In this document: positions 1 through 7,910 of the stretch, in pieces | How the letters are laid out: the number at the start of each line of letters is the position of its first letter | Numbering within the stretch: position 1 is the first letter of the stretch | Source of the DNA: Dendrosporobacter quercicolus | GTDB lineage: Bacteria > Bacillota > Negativicutes > DSM-1736 > Dendrosporobacteraceae | Assembly (NCBI RefSeq): GCF_900104455.1 | Contig: NZ_FNHB01000002.1 | Location: forward strand, 124,001-188,000 | Reading direction: 5' to 3' | DNA length: 64,000 nucleotides | Notes under the pieces: model-generated | Told to the model about the DNA's origin: nothing | Database searches by the model: none | What the model saw: the letters and a program-made list of their open reading frames with translations, nothing else | Translations under genes and position numbers: made by a program

Positions 1-379
1 TTTCTCCGGCAGTGGTTGCCGCAACATGCGTCTGCCCAATGAGCTGCGCTTCCTTCAACGCTTTTTCCGACCAGGAACCGCTTAAAATATAGTCGGCAGT
101 CTGCCCTTGCGGCAGGAAATTGAGCGGAACCATTGCAAACTGTAGACTGGCGCCGCCTTGCAGGAATAAGACCCGGTAGTTTTCACCCAGCCCCAGCAGC
201 TCTTTTAAATTGGCTTCGGCTTCGGCGTTTACCTGCTCATAAGGTTTGGAGCGATGGCTGATTTCGAGAATGGACATGCCTGTATTGTTAAAATTTAGTA
301 GTTCAGCCTGGGCTTGTTGCAATACGTCAAGGGGCAGTGCGGCCGGACCGGCGTTAAAGTTATGAATACGCGTTGTCAA
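1..379 (-). CDS. serC: Phosphoserine aminotransferase, N-terminal part
   Basis: PLP enzyme that converts 3-phosphohydroxypyruvate and glutamate to phosphoserine, the second step of serine synthesis. Reading the minus strand from a TTG at 379 gives about 126 residues with the family N-terminus (NFNAGPAALP), then GMSILEISHRSKPYE and FLQGGASLQFAMVP. The gene runs off the left edge, so the PLP lysine is not in view. The TTG start is chosen because a GGAGG lies 7 nt upstream (387-391) and the translation begins where SerC proteins normally begin. It is divergent from serA, which makes its substrate. Family assignment is firm; only the start codon is slightly uncertain. Confidence 0.93.
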   Translation of the reverse strand, partial: MTTRIHNFNAGPAALPLDVLQQAQAELLNFNNTGMSILEISHRSKPYEQVNAEAEANLKELLGLGENYRVLFLQGGASLQFAMVPLNFLPQGQTADYILSGSWSEKALKEAQLIGQTHVAATTAGE

Positions 380-421
380 GGTAATACCTCCCGGATATGT
401 AAAAATTAAGACTTTTGTTTT

Positions 422-450
422 ATTCTAACCGCAGTTTTCGGATTAAGCAA
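422..450 (-). promoter_or_regulatory. Candidate promoter of serC
   Basis: Minus strand: TTGCTT (450-445), 17-nt spacer, TAGAAT (427-422). This is a moderate sigma-A match about 45 nt upstream of the serC start. There is no T-box on this side of the divergent pair. Confidence 0.5.
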
Positions 451-509
451 CAGGAAACTTATTGGAGTGCTATCTTTATTTTTCAGCAATGTTTTTGCCA
501 AAGACACAC

Positions 510-538
510 TTGACTTTTGAATAGGGATAAAATATAAT
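510..538 (+). promoter_or_regulatory. Sigma-A promoter of the serA T-box transcript
   Basis: TTGACT (510-515), 17-nt spacer and a perfect TATAAT (533-538). Transcription would begin near 545, at the 5' end of the T-box leader. Confidence 0.8.
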
Positions 539-544
539 CAAAAT

Positions 545-811
545 CAAGTCAATGGAATAATAGCGGCTCGAAGTGTTAATTGCTTCGAACTGCTGACATG
601 ATGAGAGGGAAGTTTTTTGCTTATGTTCCTCAGAGAGCCGGCGGGCGGTGCGAGCCGGAGAACAAAGCAGATAATTCCGCCCTGGAGTGGCTAATGATGA
701 ATTTTGCCGGGTTCCGCCCGATACAGCGGTCTGGAGTTGGCCGTAAGGCATAAACTGGGTGGCAACGCGGGATTGAACGTCTCGCCCCAATATTGGGGCG
801 GGGCTTTTTTA
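545..811 (+). promoter_or_regulatory. T-box leader (serine specific) of serA
   Basis: The leader has T-box hallmarks: a Stem I 5' side with an AUGAUGAGAGGGAAG stretch (about 599-614), an AG-type bulge region (CAGAGAGCCGG, about 630-640), the T-box sequence TGGGTGGCAACGCGG (756-770) and a terminator just downstream. Folding Stem I by analogy to glyQS leaders (GCUU..GUUC pairing GAAC..AAGC, then AGGG pairing CCCU) puts UCC at 676-678 in the specifier position, followed by a purine. UCC is a serine codon, matching serA downstream. Uncharged tRNA-Ser would favour the antiterminator. The T-box assignment is strong; the specifier comes from hand folding. Confidence 0.9.
781..810 (+). terminator. 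Intrinsic terminator of the serA T-box
   Basis: CGCCCCAA/TTGGGGCG hairpin at 784-801 followed by a T run at 805-810, directly 3' of the T-box sequence. This is the regulated terminator of the leader. Confidence 0.85.
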
Positions 812-920
812 TGTTTGGCCAGGATTCATGCGGCGTTTATTTTACCGCAAGGTGCGCAAAGCACCCGCAAAGGACGGCGAAATGCGTTGCGTATCGATCA
901 TTACAAGGGGAGTGTTATGG

Positions 921-2504
921 GTGAAGGTTTTAGTTTGTGACGGTGTATCAGAACAGGGCGTGGCGATGTTAAGCAAAGAGTTTGCCGTGGAGGTTAAAAA
1001 AAAGCTTAGTCCCGAGGAATTACTGGCGATTATTCCTGCGTATGACGCCTTAGTTGTGCGCAGCGAAACTAAAGTTACCAAAGCCGTTCTGCAGGCGGCC
1101 GAAAGGCTCAAGGTAATCGGGCGGGCCGGCGTAGGTGTTGATAACATTGACGTCGAGGCTGCGACGCAAAAGGGCGTCATTGTACTTAATGCCCCCGAAG
1201 GCAATACCATTGCGGCAACCGAACATACGGTGGCGATGATGCTTTCGCTGGCCCGGAATATTCCCGCTGCACATGCCTCGATGAAAAATCGCGAGTGGCA
1301 ACGCAGCAAATATGTGGGCGTGGAAATGCGGGGGAAAACGCTTGGCGTAGTCGGGCTTGGCCGGATCGGCAGCGGCGTCGCCAAACGGGCGGTGGCGCTG
1401 GAGATGAAAGTCATCGCCTATGATCCCTATATCAATGCCGAACATGCCAAAAATCTTGGTATTGAACTGGCTTCCGTCGATGATATCCTGGCGCAGGCTG
1501 ATTTTATCACTTTCCATATGCCGTTAACAGCGCAAACCAAATATCTGGTTAATAAAGAAGCCCTTGCCAAAATGAAGCCGGGCGTCAGGTTGATCAATTG
1601 CGCCCGCGGGGGAATTATTGATGAACTTGCCCTGGCCGAAGCGCTGCAAAATGGCGCGGTGGCCGGCGCTGCCATTGATGTATTTGAACAGGAGCCGGTT
1701 GATCCGGGCAGCCCGCTGCTGGGCCTGGACAATATTGTGCTTACGCCTCATCTGGGAGCGTCAACGGCTGAAGCCCAGGTCGGCGTAGCGGTGGATGTGG
1801 CCTATGGAATTATTGCCGCCTTGCGGGGTGAGCCGGTGACGACCGCGGTAAATATGGCTCCGGTTGCGCCGCATGTGCTTAAATTAATCAAACCGTACTT
1901 TAACCTGGCTGAACGAATGGGGTGTACAGCCGTTAATCTGGCAGACGGACCAATTACCGGGATTGATGTCGAATATCATGGCGATATTACCGAAGTTGAT
2001 ACAAAAATGCTGACAACGGCCGTGCTTAAGGGGTTATTAAATCCGATTTTACAGGAAGCCGTCAATTATGTAAATGCGCCCGGTCTGGCCAAAGCCCGCA
2101 ATATCCGGGTAAAAGAAGTGAAAAATAAGGAGGCCGCCAATTTTGCCAATTTACTGACCGTGAAAGTGACTACCGCCCAGGGCGGGCATTTGGTGCAAGG
2201 CACTTTATTCGGCGAGGAAGAACGGATTGTAAATATTGACGGCCATCGGGTCGACGTTGATCCGCGGGCGCGCATTGTCATTTGCCCGCACATTAACCGG
2301 CCGGGGGTAATCGGAACGGTAGGAACACTGCTGGGGGAAGCCGGTATCAATATTTCCGGCATGCAGGTCGGTAAAACAGACGTGTCGGGCACCAATATTA
2401 TGGTATTGACTGTTGACAATGACATTCCGGCGGCTGTTTTAGAAAAGGTAACGGCAATTGACGGCATTTTTGGCGCTAAGCTGATTAATTTTAATACCAT
2501 CTAA
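921..2504 (+). CDS. serA: D-3-phosphoglycerate dehydrogenase
   Basis: Oxidises 3-phosphoglycerate to 3-phosphohydroxypyruvate with NAD, the first step of serine synthesis. The protein has 527 aa, the usual length of the long (type 1) SerA: a 2-hydroxyacid dehydrogenase catalytic domain, a Rossmann NAD site (GVVGLGRIG near residue 145), the active-site TPHLGAST near 280, then an intervening ASB-type region and a C-terminal ACT domain (starting near RARIVICPHINRPGVIG) that in this family senses serine. The GTG at 921 has AAGGGGAG (905-912) 8 nt upstream and gives the family N-terminus VKVLVCDGVSEQG. The open frame continues upstream to 828 but without support. An ATG at 917 is out of frame. The T-box controls its expression. 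Confidence 0.96.
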   Translation: MKVLVCDGVSEQGVAMLSKEFAVEVKKKLSPEELLAIIPAYDALVVRSETKVTKAVLQAAERLKVIGRAGVGVDNIDVEAATQKGVIVLNAPEGNTIAATEHTVAMMLSLARNIPAAHASMKNREWQRSKYVGVEMRGKTLGVVGLGRIGSGVAKRAVALEMKVIAYDPYINAEHAKNLGIELASVDDILAQADFITFHMPLTAQTKYLVNKEALAKMKPGVRLINCARGGIIDELALAEALQNGAVAGAAIDVFEQEPVDPGSPLLGLDNIVLTPHLGASTAEAQVGVAVDVAYGIIAALRGEPVTTAVNMAPVAPHVLKLIKPYFNLAERMGCTAVNLADGPITGIDVEYHGDITEVDTKMLTTAVLKGLLNPILQEAVNYVNAPGLAKARNIRVKEVKNKEAANFANLLTVKVTTAQGGHLVQGTLFGEEERIVNIDGHRVDVDPRARIVICPHINRPGVIGTVGTLLGEAGINISGMQVGKTDVSGTNIMVLTVDNDIPAAVLEKVTAIDGIFGAKLINFNTI

Positions 2505-2515
2505 GGAGGATTTCT

Positions 2516-3790
2516 ATGGCGATATTAAAACCCTTTCGGGGGTTAAGACCTGTTGCGGAGCTGGCTCAGCAGGTCGTTTCCCCGCCCTATGATGTTTTGG
2601 ATTCAGAGGAGGCCCGGCAGCTAACAGCCAAAAACCGCTATAGTTTTTTGCGAGTGACCAAAGCAGAGGTGGATTTACCGTCCGATATTGATGTGCATTC
2701 GCCGCAGGTATACCGGCAGGCCCGCCAAACGTTGCAACAGTTGATGCGTGACGGGATTCTGCTGCAGGATGAACAACCTTGCTTCTATATCTATAAGCAG
2801 CAGATGGGCGATCATTGCCAGGTTGGCTTGGTAGCCGCGGCATCGGTGGCCGAATATCAGCAAAATATTATCAAAAAGCATGAATTAACCAGACCGGATA
2901 AAGAACAGGACCGGGTGGACCATATTACGGCAACGGAAGCCCAAACCGGCGCTGTTTTTCTGACATATCACGCCGACCGGCGGATAAATCGGCTGATTGC
3001 CGATGGGATGAAGGCTGAACCGGTTTATGATTTTACCACGGAGGACGGAATTGGCCATACCCTGTATGTAGTGTCCGATCCGGCTAAAATCCAGGCGATT
3101 GAGGAGGCTTTTGCCCAAATTAACTTCCTTTATATAGCGGATGGACATCATCGTTCGGCGGCGGCCGGAAGAGTGGCCGATGCTTGTAAAGGCAATAATC
3201 CGAACCATACCGGCCAGGAAGAGTACAATACTTTTCTGACCGTGGTATTTCCGCACGATATGATGTATATTATGGATTATAACCGTGTGGTAACCGATTT
3301 GAACGGTTTGTCGCCAGCCGAGTTTTTAGAGCGGGCAGCGGAGAAATTCACGCTTGTTCCCAGTTGCGGCGGCGCGGTAAAACCAGGGAAACCACATGCC
3401 TTTGGGCTCTATCTTAATCATGGCTGGTATGAACTGGCGGCCAAACCCGGGACGTTTGCCGCCGATCATCCGGTTGAGTGTCTCGATGTCAGCATTCTGC
3501 AGAACAATCTGTTACATCCAGTCCTGGGCATTGAAGACCCCAGGACGGATCAAAGGATTCATTTTGTCGGCGGGATACGCGGAATGGCGGAACTTGAGCG
3601 ATTGGTCGACAGCGGCAAATATGCCCTGGCATTCGCGCTTTATCCCACCTCAATTGAGCAATTAATGGCAATTGCCGATGCCGGGCAAATCATGCCGCCT
3701 AAGTCTACCTGGTTTGAACCGAAGCTGCGGGATGCAATGGTTGTCCATTTAACGCCTCTGGCTGAATATCTGCACCGCAATAAAGAGTAG
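2516..3790 (+). CDS. DUF1015 family protein
   Basis: Cytoplasmic protein of 424 aa in the DUF1015 family, recognised from the N-terminus (LKPFRGLRPV followed by VVSPPYDVLDSEEAR) and the conserved YIADGHHRSAAA segment near residue 210. It starts 11 nt after serA, with AAGGAGG just upstream, so it should be co-transcribed from the T-box promoter. From memory, DUF1015 genes recur beside serA in Firmicutes. Its biochemical role is not established to my knowledge. A link to serine or phosphoserine metabolism (the family has been compared with kinases) is inference from position only. Confidence 0.9.
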   Translation: MAILKPFRGLRPVAELAQQVVSPPYDVLDSEEARQLTAKNRYSFLRVTKAEVDLPSDIDVHSPQVYRQARQTLQQLMRDGILLQDEQPCFYIYKQQMGDHCQVGLVAAASVAEYQQNIIKKHELTRPDKEQDRVDHITATEAQTGAVFLTYHADRRINRLIADGMKAEPVYDFTTEDGIGHTLYVVSDPAKIQAIEEAFAQINFLYIADGHHRSAAAGRVADACKGNNPNHTGQEEYNTFLTVVFPHDMMYIMDYNRVVTDLNGLSPAEFLERAAEKFTLVPSCGGAVKPGKPHAFGLYLNHGWYELAAKPGTFAADHPVECLDVSILQNNLLHPVLGIEDPRTDQRIHFVGGIRGMAELERLVDSGKYALAFALYPTSIEQLMAIADAGQIMPPKSTWFEPKLRDAMVVHLTPLAEYLHRNKE

Positions 3791-3808
3791 CCGTACGGCT
3801 ACTCTTTA
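3783..3808 (+). terminator. Terminator of the serA operon
   Basis: An inverted repeat (AAGAGTAGCC / GGCTACTCTT) ends in TTATT and overlaps the stop codon of the DUF1015 gene. Confidence 0.75.
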
Positions 3809-3980
3809 TTGATTAATAAATATTTGAAAGATTATTTGGAATGGATTGTATTGAGCAGGAATTGGGCTGTCGCTGCCATAAATATACAAGTATTCAAGCT
3901 GGCAGAGCACCCGCAGGGATAAGGCTGCCGGGATCGCACAAAATAGGATAGCGGGCCAGAATCAACGTGGCTTTATCGTA

Positions 3981-4292
3981 CTAGGGAGTAGTTGAAGCCG
4001 GCGGTTCAGGAGGAGCGGGGGCAGCCGGCAAGGGGTCAGCCTGGTCAAGCCGTACTTTCAGGCCGCCGGTCAGCGGAGCCAGGATATTAAACACAAAGGT
4101 GTAGAGCAATCCGGCAACACCTGACAGCAGGCCGAACATAAAACCGAAAAAAGCTCCCCCGAGAACTCCCGTAATTTCTTTTCCCATGATACCGATCATC
4201 ACCCCGCCCAGACCGCCGACACATGCGCCGCCGGCAAACAGGATGGCGAAGACAGGCAGGTAAGCCAGGCGGGTGATCGTGTAGTTATACAT
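3981..4292 (-). CDS. Small glycine-rich membrane protein, unknown
   Basis: A 103-aa protein, not recognised. It has a short polar N-terminus, then hydrophobic segments very rich in Gly/Ala (about residues 8-70, two or three membrane spans with repeated GG and GxxxG spacing), and a Pro/Ala-rich tail (PAAPAPPEPPAST). The ATG at 4292 is chosen because AAAGGAG lies 8 nt upstream (4301-4307). A GTG at 4301 overlaps that site and is unlikely. It stands alone between two plus-strand genes. The glycine-zipper look suggests a membrane oligomer, which is inference. Confidence 0.7.
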   Translation of the reverse strand: MYNYTITRLAYLPVFAILFAGGACVGGLGGVMIGIMGKEITGVLGGAFFGFMFGLLSGVAGLLYTFVFNILAPLTGGLKVRLDQADPLPAAPAPPEPPASTTP

Positions 4293-4351
4293 AAACCTCA
4301 CTCCTTTGCTATTGACAGTCTGTTAAAAATAAATTTACAAGGAGGAAAAAC

Positions 4352-5254
4352 ATGACTGACACAATCTTTGATATTGCCGTCATTGGCGGTGGTCCGGCCG
4401 GTTTATCGGCAGCTTTAACCGGTAGAATCAGAAATAAGAATATCGCATTATTTGAACATCTGGATTTCAGTTTAAAATTACAGAAGGCGCATCTGGTAGA
4501 TAACTACCCGGGGTTGCCGCAGGTAACCGGCAAAGGGCTGATGCAGCAGATGTCAGCGCATTGCCTGGCCCACGAACCCAAACAAATAAAAGCGAAAGTA
4601 GTGAATATTTTCCCCGGCGAGGAGACTTTTACCATAGCAACGCCGCAGGATATTTATCAGGCCAGGACAGTCATCCTGGCAACCGGCGTTGTTGCGACAA
4701 CCCTGTTTCAGGGGGAAAAGGAACTGCTGGGCCGTGGCGTAAGTTATTGTGCAACGTGTGACGGCATGTTTTATAAGGATAAAGATGTTGCGGTGATCGC
4801 TTATGGCAGTGAGGGCGAACATGAGGCCAACTACCTAGGCGAATTGTGCCGGAATGTTTATTACCTGCCGCAGTATAATACCAGCCTCGGCTTGATGCGG
4901 TCCGATGTTGAGGTGCTTAAAGTCCGGCCGCGCAGTATTCAGGGCGACAGTCAGGTGGAAAAGCTGGTTACCGACCAGGGCGAGATCAAGGTACACGGGA
5001 TCTTTATTATCCGCCAGTCCGATCCGGTAGAGAACCTGCTGCCGGGCTTGGAGCTGGACGGCGAGGTCATTAAGGTTAACCGCGATATGTCGACCAGCAT
5101 TCCCGGGGTTTTCGCCGCCGGTGACTGCACCGGCAAGCCCTGGCAGATAGCCAAGGCTACGGGTGAAGGGCTGGTAGCCGTTTTGAGCGCCATTCATTAT
5201 CTGGATCAGCTGAAAAGCAAGGTACTAGGCCCGGCGAAAAATGAGCTTGATTAA
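4352..5254 (+). CDS. Thioredoxin-reductase-like flavoprotein lacking NADPH motif
   Basis: A 300-aa flavoprotein disulfide reductase. It has an N-terminal FAD site (IGGGPAGLSAA), the redox pair CATCDGMFY near residue 135 and a C-terminal FAD motif (GVFAAGDC). In NADPH-dependent TrxB the region after CxxC carries GGGxSA and an HRR motif. Here these positions read AYGSEGEHEA and YYLPQYN, so no recognisable pyridine nucleotide site remains. Known relatives with this loss are ferredoxin-linked flavin thioredoxin reductases of clostridia, so ferredoxin is a plausible electron donor (inference). A GGAGG site precedes the start. No thioredoxin gene is adjacent. The 3' end overlaps the convergent YkvI-like gene by 30 nt. 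Confidence 0.88.
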   Translation: MTDTIFDIAVIGGGPAGLSAALTGRIRNKNIALFEHLDFSLKLQKAHLVDNYPGLPQVTGKGLMQQMSAHCLAHEPKQIKAKVVNIFPGEETFTIATPQDIYQARTVILATGVVATTLFQGEKELLGRGVSYCATCDGMFYKDKDVAVIAYGSEGEHEANYLGELCRNVYYLPQYNTSLGLMRSDVEVLKVRPRSIQGDSQVEKLVTDQGEIKVHGIFIIRQSDPVENLLPGLELDGEVIKVNRDMSTSIPGVFAAGDCTGKPWQIAKATGEGLVAVLSAIHYLDQLKSKVLGPAKNELD

Positions 5255-6271
5255 AAACCAAAGGGTGGCATAACCAAAAACCGGGAACAGAACGGTAATT
5301 AAGTTGGCAAAACCTACCTGGCTGAAGATAACGCTGCAGCTAATGACAATGGCGACGCAAAAAGGGAATTTCAGGCCGCTGGCGGCGGTGAGCGTGGTGG
5401 CGCAGCCGTAGAGGCTGGCTAAAGCGGTGGTAAACATAGCGGTAAGCAGCATTACCGAATACACAGTACCGTTGACGCAGTGTTGAATGCTGGATATGTA
5501 CAGCATCGGGATTTCTTTGCCCATAATACCAGGGTAATGCAGCATCACTGTAATCGCCACCAGGCAAGCCAGTACAGCCAATACGATTCCGCCGATCATA
5601 CTGCCCAGCCGACGGCAGATGCGGCTGGGTGTGGCCGCGCCCAGTGGAGCCAGGACGGTTGTGCCCATCACCAGATTGTAGGAAACATACAGCAGGCTGG
5701 CTAGCAGCCAGTGCGGAGCAGGGTAAGCGGAATGATCGGCCGTTATATTGAGAAACTCCAGCGTAAAGTCATGATAATACAGAGAATAAAGGCTGATGCT
5801 GATGATGGAAACAGCTAAAACAGGAGCGGCAATCATATTGGCGGCGGCAATTCCGCTGATGCCGCGCAGCGTAATGGTTGTTACCATTAAGGCCAGCAGC
5901 CCGATCCCGAGTCCGAAAGGCAGCGCAAAATTGTCCCGGAATATGGTGCCGGAGCCGGCCAGCATGATGGTCAGCACGCTAAACAGGAAAGCGGCGATGA
6001 TGATGTCCAGCAACAGGGCGATCCTTTTGCCGCATAAATGATAGAGCAGTTGATGATAGCTGGCTGCCTGTAACTGATAACCCAAATCCAGCATTCGGTT
6101 GCCCAGCCAGGCAAATAAAACGCCGGCAAGCACAATGCCGGCCAGGCCAATGTTGCCGTATACCACAAAAAACTGCAGCAGCTCCTGACCGGAGGCAAAG
6201 CCGGCGCCAATAATCGTGCCGGCAAATGTGGCGGCGACCCTGGCGATAGCCAAAGCGGTACGGCGGCCCAT
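5225..6271 (-). CDS. YkvI-family polytopic membrane protein
   Basis: A 348-aa membrane protein with about ten predicted spans. The N-terminus (TFAGTIIGAGFASGQELLQF) is typical of the YkvI/YkvI-like family within the APC/LeuT-fold superfamily. Transport substrate is unknown. ATG at 6271 with AAGGAG about 7 nt upstream. It converges on and overlaps the flavoprotein gene by 30 nt, so the two cannot both end at a separate terminator. Confidence 0.82.
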   Translation of the reverse strand: MGRRTALAIARVAATFAGTIIGAGFASGQELLQFFVVYGNIGLAGIVLAGVLFAWLGNRMLDLGYQLQAASYHQLLYHLCGKRIALLLDIIIAAFLFSVLTIMLAGSGTIFRDNFALPFGLGIGLLALMVTTITLRGISGIAAANMIAAPVLAVSIISISLYSLYYHDFTLEFLNITADHSAYPAPHWLLASLLYVSYNLVMGTTVLAPLGAATPSRICRRLGSMIGGIVLAVLACLVAITVMLHYPGIMGKEIPMLYISSIQHCVNGTVYSVMLLTAMFTTALASLYGCATTLTAASGLKFPFCVAIVISCSVIFSQVGFANLITVLFPVFGYATLWFLIKLIFRRA

Positions 6272-6740
6272 TTTATCACTCCTTATTTATGTATGTAGAT
6301 CCAGGCGTCATTAGCACAGCTAATTTGAAAAGCAGGAATTAACTTTGGTTTATTAAATGTATGACGGCAATCATCAAATTCTTCCCTGGATTTTTTTGGA
6401 ATACCTATGACCATTGCCAATGGCAAAAATATAAAAGTCCTTTCAATTATAAGCAAAATAATTGAGAGGATTTTTTCCGGAATGAGTAGAATATGTAAAG
6501 CATATTCAAGCGATTGGAAATTTAATGAAAAAGACAAAATTTTACTAGTGTCTTGGCAAAGTTGTGAATTAGGATTAGACAGTGTAGATTTTTTTGGATG
6601 TCAGAAATACTATAGTGCGGTAATCTGTTTAGCCACGTTTTTTACCGGGATGTAAATAGATGCTTGCAATCAGGGTTAATGCCGGAATTGAATTAAGGCT
6701 TGGCGAAAGGATGTTTATTGATGAAAGGGGGGCCAGCCAT
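6272..6740. other. AT-rich gap without a convincing gene
   Basis: About 470 nt, clearly more AT-rich than its neighbours. Short open frames on both strands (84 aa minus at 6283-6537, 82 aa plus at 6407-6655) lack a good ribosome site and recognisable similarity. The second reads through a dispersed repeat. It may be a decayed gene. Confidence 0.5.
6544..6596 (+). repeat. CTAG-ended dispersed repeat, copy A (left part only)
   Basis: Begins ACTAGTGTCTTGGCAAAG and matches 20528-20580 over 53 nt with about three differences, ending in a T run. The rest of the element is not recognisable here, so this copy looks truncated or decayed. Confidence 0.8.
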
Positions 6741-7715
6741 ATGGACTACAGTACATTAGCCCGTATTGCAGCCGTAATCCAATCTAGTCCAGTGCAGGGC
6801 TGGCTGGTCATTGATCGCGATTTTAATGTGGCGCATGCCAATGATGCTTATTGCCAGCTATGGAAGGTTAAAGCCCAAGAGGTAATCGGCAAATATATTT
6901 TGGATTTGTTTTATCACGGACGTAAAAAAGATAAGCGGGGCAGGTATGTTGAGCCGCTTATCGAAACAATGGATACGGGCCACGAAATTGCCCTGATGGA
7001 AGTTTGCGTGTCGAATGTTTATCATGAAACAAATATCTGGTGTTTGGCCAATACGTATTTGCTGCGTGACGACCGGGGCGATATTGAATATGCTGTGGGG
7101 ACGTATTTGCCTATTGATAAATTCAAGGTAATCGAAAGGCGCCTTGACAGTATTAATCTGGACATCATCAAGGCTTTCTGCAAGGCAATTGGGGTAAGGG
7201 ATGCTTATACCAAGCAGCATAGCGAGTCTGTTGCTTATTTAATGGTGGAATTGGCCGAGTTCATGAATTTATCGCCGGAAGAAGTGACCAAAGCTTATCT
7301 GGCAGGTATCGTGCATGATGTAGGTAAGATCGGTGTGCCGGAAAAAGTTTTGGCTAAACCGGGACGGTTATCGGAAGAAGAATTTAAAGTGATTAAGTGT
7401 CACCCGGTAAAAGGAGCGGAAATTCTGGCGGAAATCGACGGATTAGGAGCAATTACCAGGGTCGTGCGCCATCACCATGAACGCTATGACGGGCGGGGTT
7501 ATCCGGAAGGTGTGGCTGGCGAGGATATTCCCTTTTTAAGCCGGATGCTGTCCATTTGCGACGCTTATGACGCCATGACCAGCAAGCGGTGTTATCGTGA
7601 TCCATATACGGCCGCACAAGCCCTGAACGAGATTAAGCGTTGCGCCGGGCAGCAGTTTGACCCGGTAATCAGTGGGAATTTTATTCAATTAATGAAATAT
7701 CAGCATCAGCGTTGA
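6741..7715 (+). CDS. PAS domain plus HD-GYP c-di-GMP phosphodiesterase
   Basis: A 324-aa cytoplasmic protein. Residues about 10-125 form a PAS sensor (GWLVIDRDFNVAHANDAYC). Residues about 145-320 form an HD-GYP domain with the metal motif HDVGKIGVPEKVL and the signature HHERYDGRGYPEG, both intact, so hydrolysis of cyclic di-GMP is expected. The ATG at 6741 has AAAGGGGGG 8 nt upstream. The frame is open 27 codons further up, with another ATG at 6711. It appears to be a single-gene unit with a weak terminator behind it. The signal sensed by the PAS domain cannot be told. Confidence 0.9.
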   Translation: MDYSTLARIAAVIQSSPVQGWLVIDRDFNVAHANDAYCQLWKVKAQEVIGKYILDLFYHGRKKDKRGRYVEPLIETMDTGHEIALMEVCVSNVYHETNIWCLANTYLLRDDRGDIEYAVGTYLPIDKFKVIERRLDSINLDIIKAFCKAIGVRDAYTKQHSESVAYLMVELAEFMNLSPEEVTKAYLAGIVHDVGKIGVPEKVLAKPGRLSEEEFKVIKCHPVKGAEILAEIDGLGAITRVVRHHHERYDGRGYPEGVAGEDIPFLSRMLSICDAYDAMTSKRCYRDPYTAAQALNEIKRCAGQQFDPVISGNFIQLMKYQHQR

Positions 7716-7718
7716 GGA

Positions 7719-7746
7719 AAACTCCTTGCCAGACCGGAAGGAGTTT
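7719..7746 (+). terminator. Hairpin after the PAS/HD-GYP gene
   Basis: AAACTCCTT / AAGGAGTTT inverted repeat with only a weak T-rich tail. Confidence 0.55.
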
Positions 7747-7761
7747 GGTTCATACAGGCGT

Positions 7762-7790
7762 TTGACAGTGGTTTGCCAACTGGATATAAT
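7762..7790 (+). promoter_or_regulatory. Consensus sigma-A promoter of serS
   Basis: TTGACA (7762-7767), 17-nt spacer, TATAAT (7785-7790): a perfect match. It yields a leader of about 110 nt before serS. Confidence 0.88.
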
Positions 7791-7867
7791 TGAATAGAAT
7801 AGTATACCATTTTCTCAGCCGTTTATAATAATAACAGGCTGTAGGCAATAGAGAGGTCGTTTCGTAG

Positions 7868-7897
7868 ATACCCGCCACTTCAGGCGGTAGTTTTTTT
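7868..7897 (+). terminator. Leader hairpin with T run just before serS
   Basis: CCGCC/GGCGG hairpin (7872-7887) followed by seven T residues (7891-7897), placed 13 nt before the serS start. Another small stem, CAGCC/GGCTG, lies upstream. It has the form of an attenuator, but no T-box sequence is present, so the mechanism is unknown. Confidence 0.55.
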
Positions 7898-7910
7898 GGG
7901 GGTTTGATTT

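Noticed and set aside
828-920. Upstream extension of serA
   Set aside because: It would add 31 residues absent from the family; the GTG at 921 has a proper ribosome site and the canonical N-terminus.
6283-6655. Two overlapping open frames on opposite strands in the AT-rich gap
   Set aside because: No ribosome site, no recognisable family, and the plus-strand frame translates a dispersed repeat.
7791-7910. T-box upstream of serS
   Set aside because: The conserved GGGTGGNAACGCGG-type sequence is missing and the leader is too short for Stem I.
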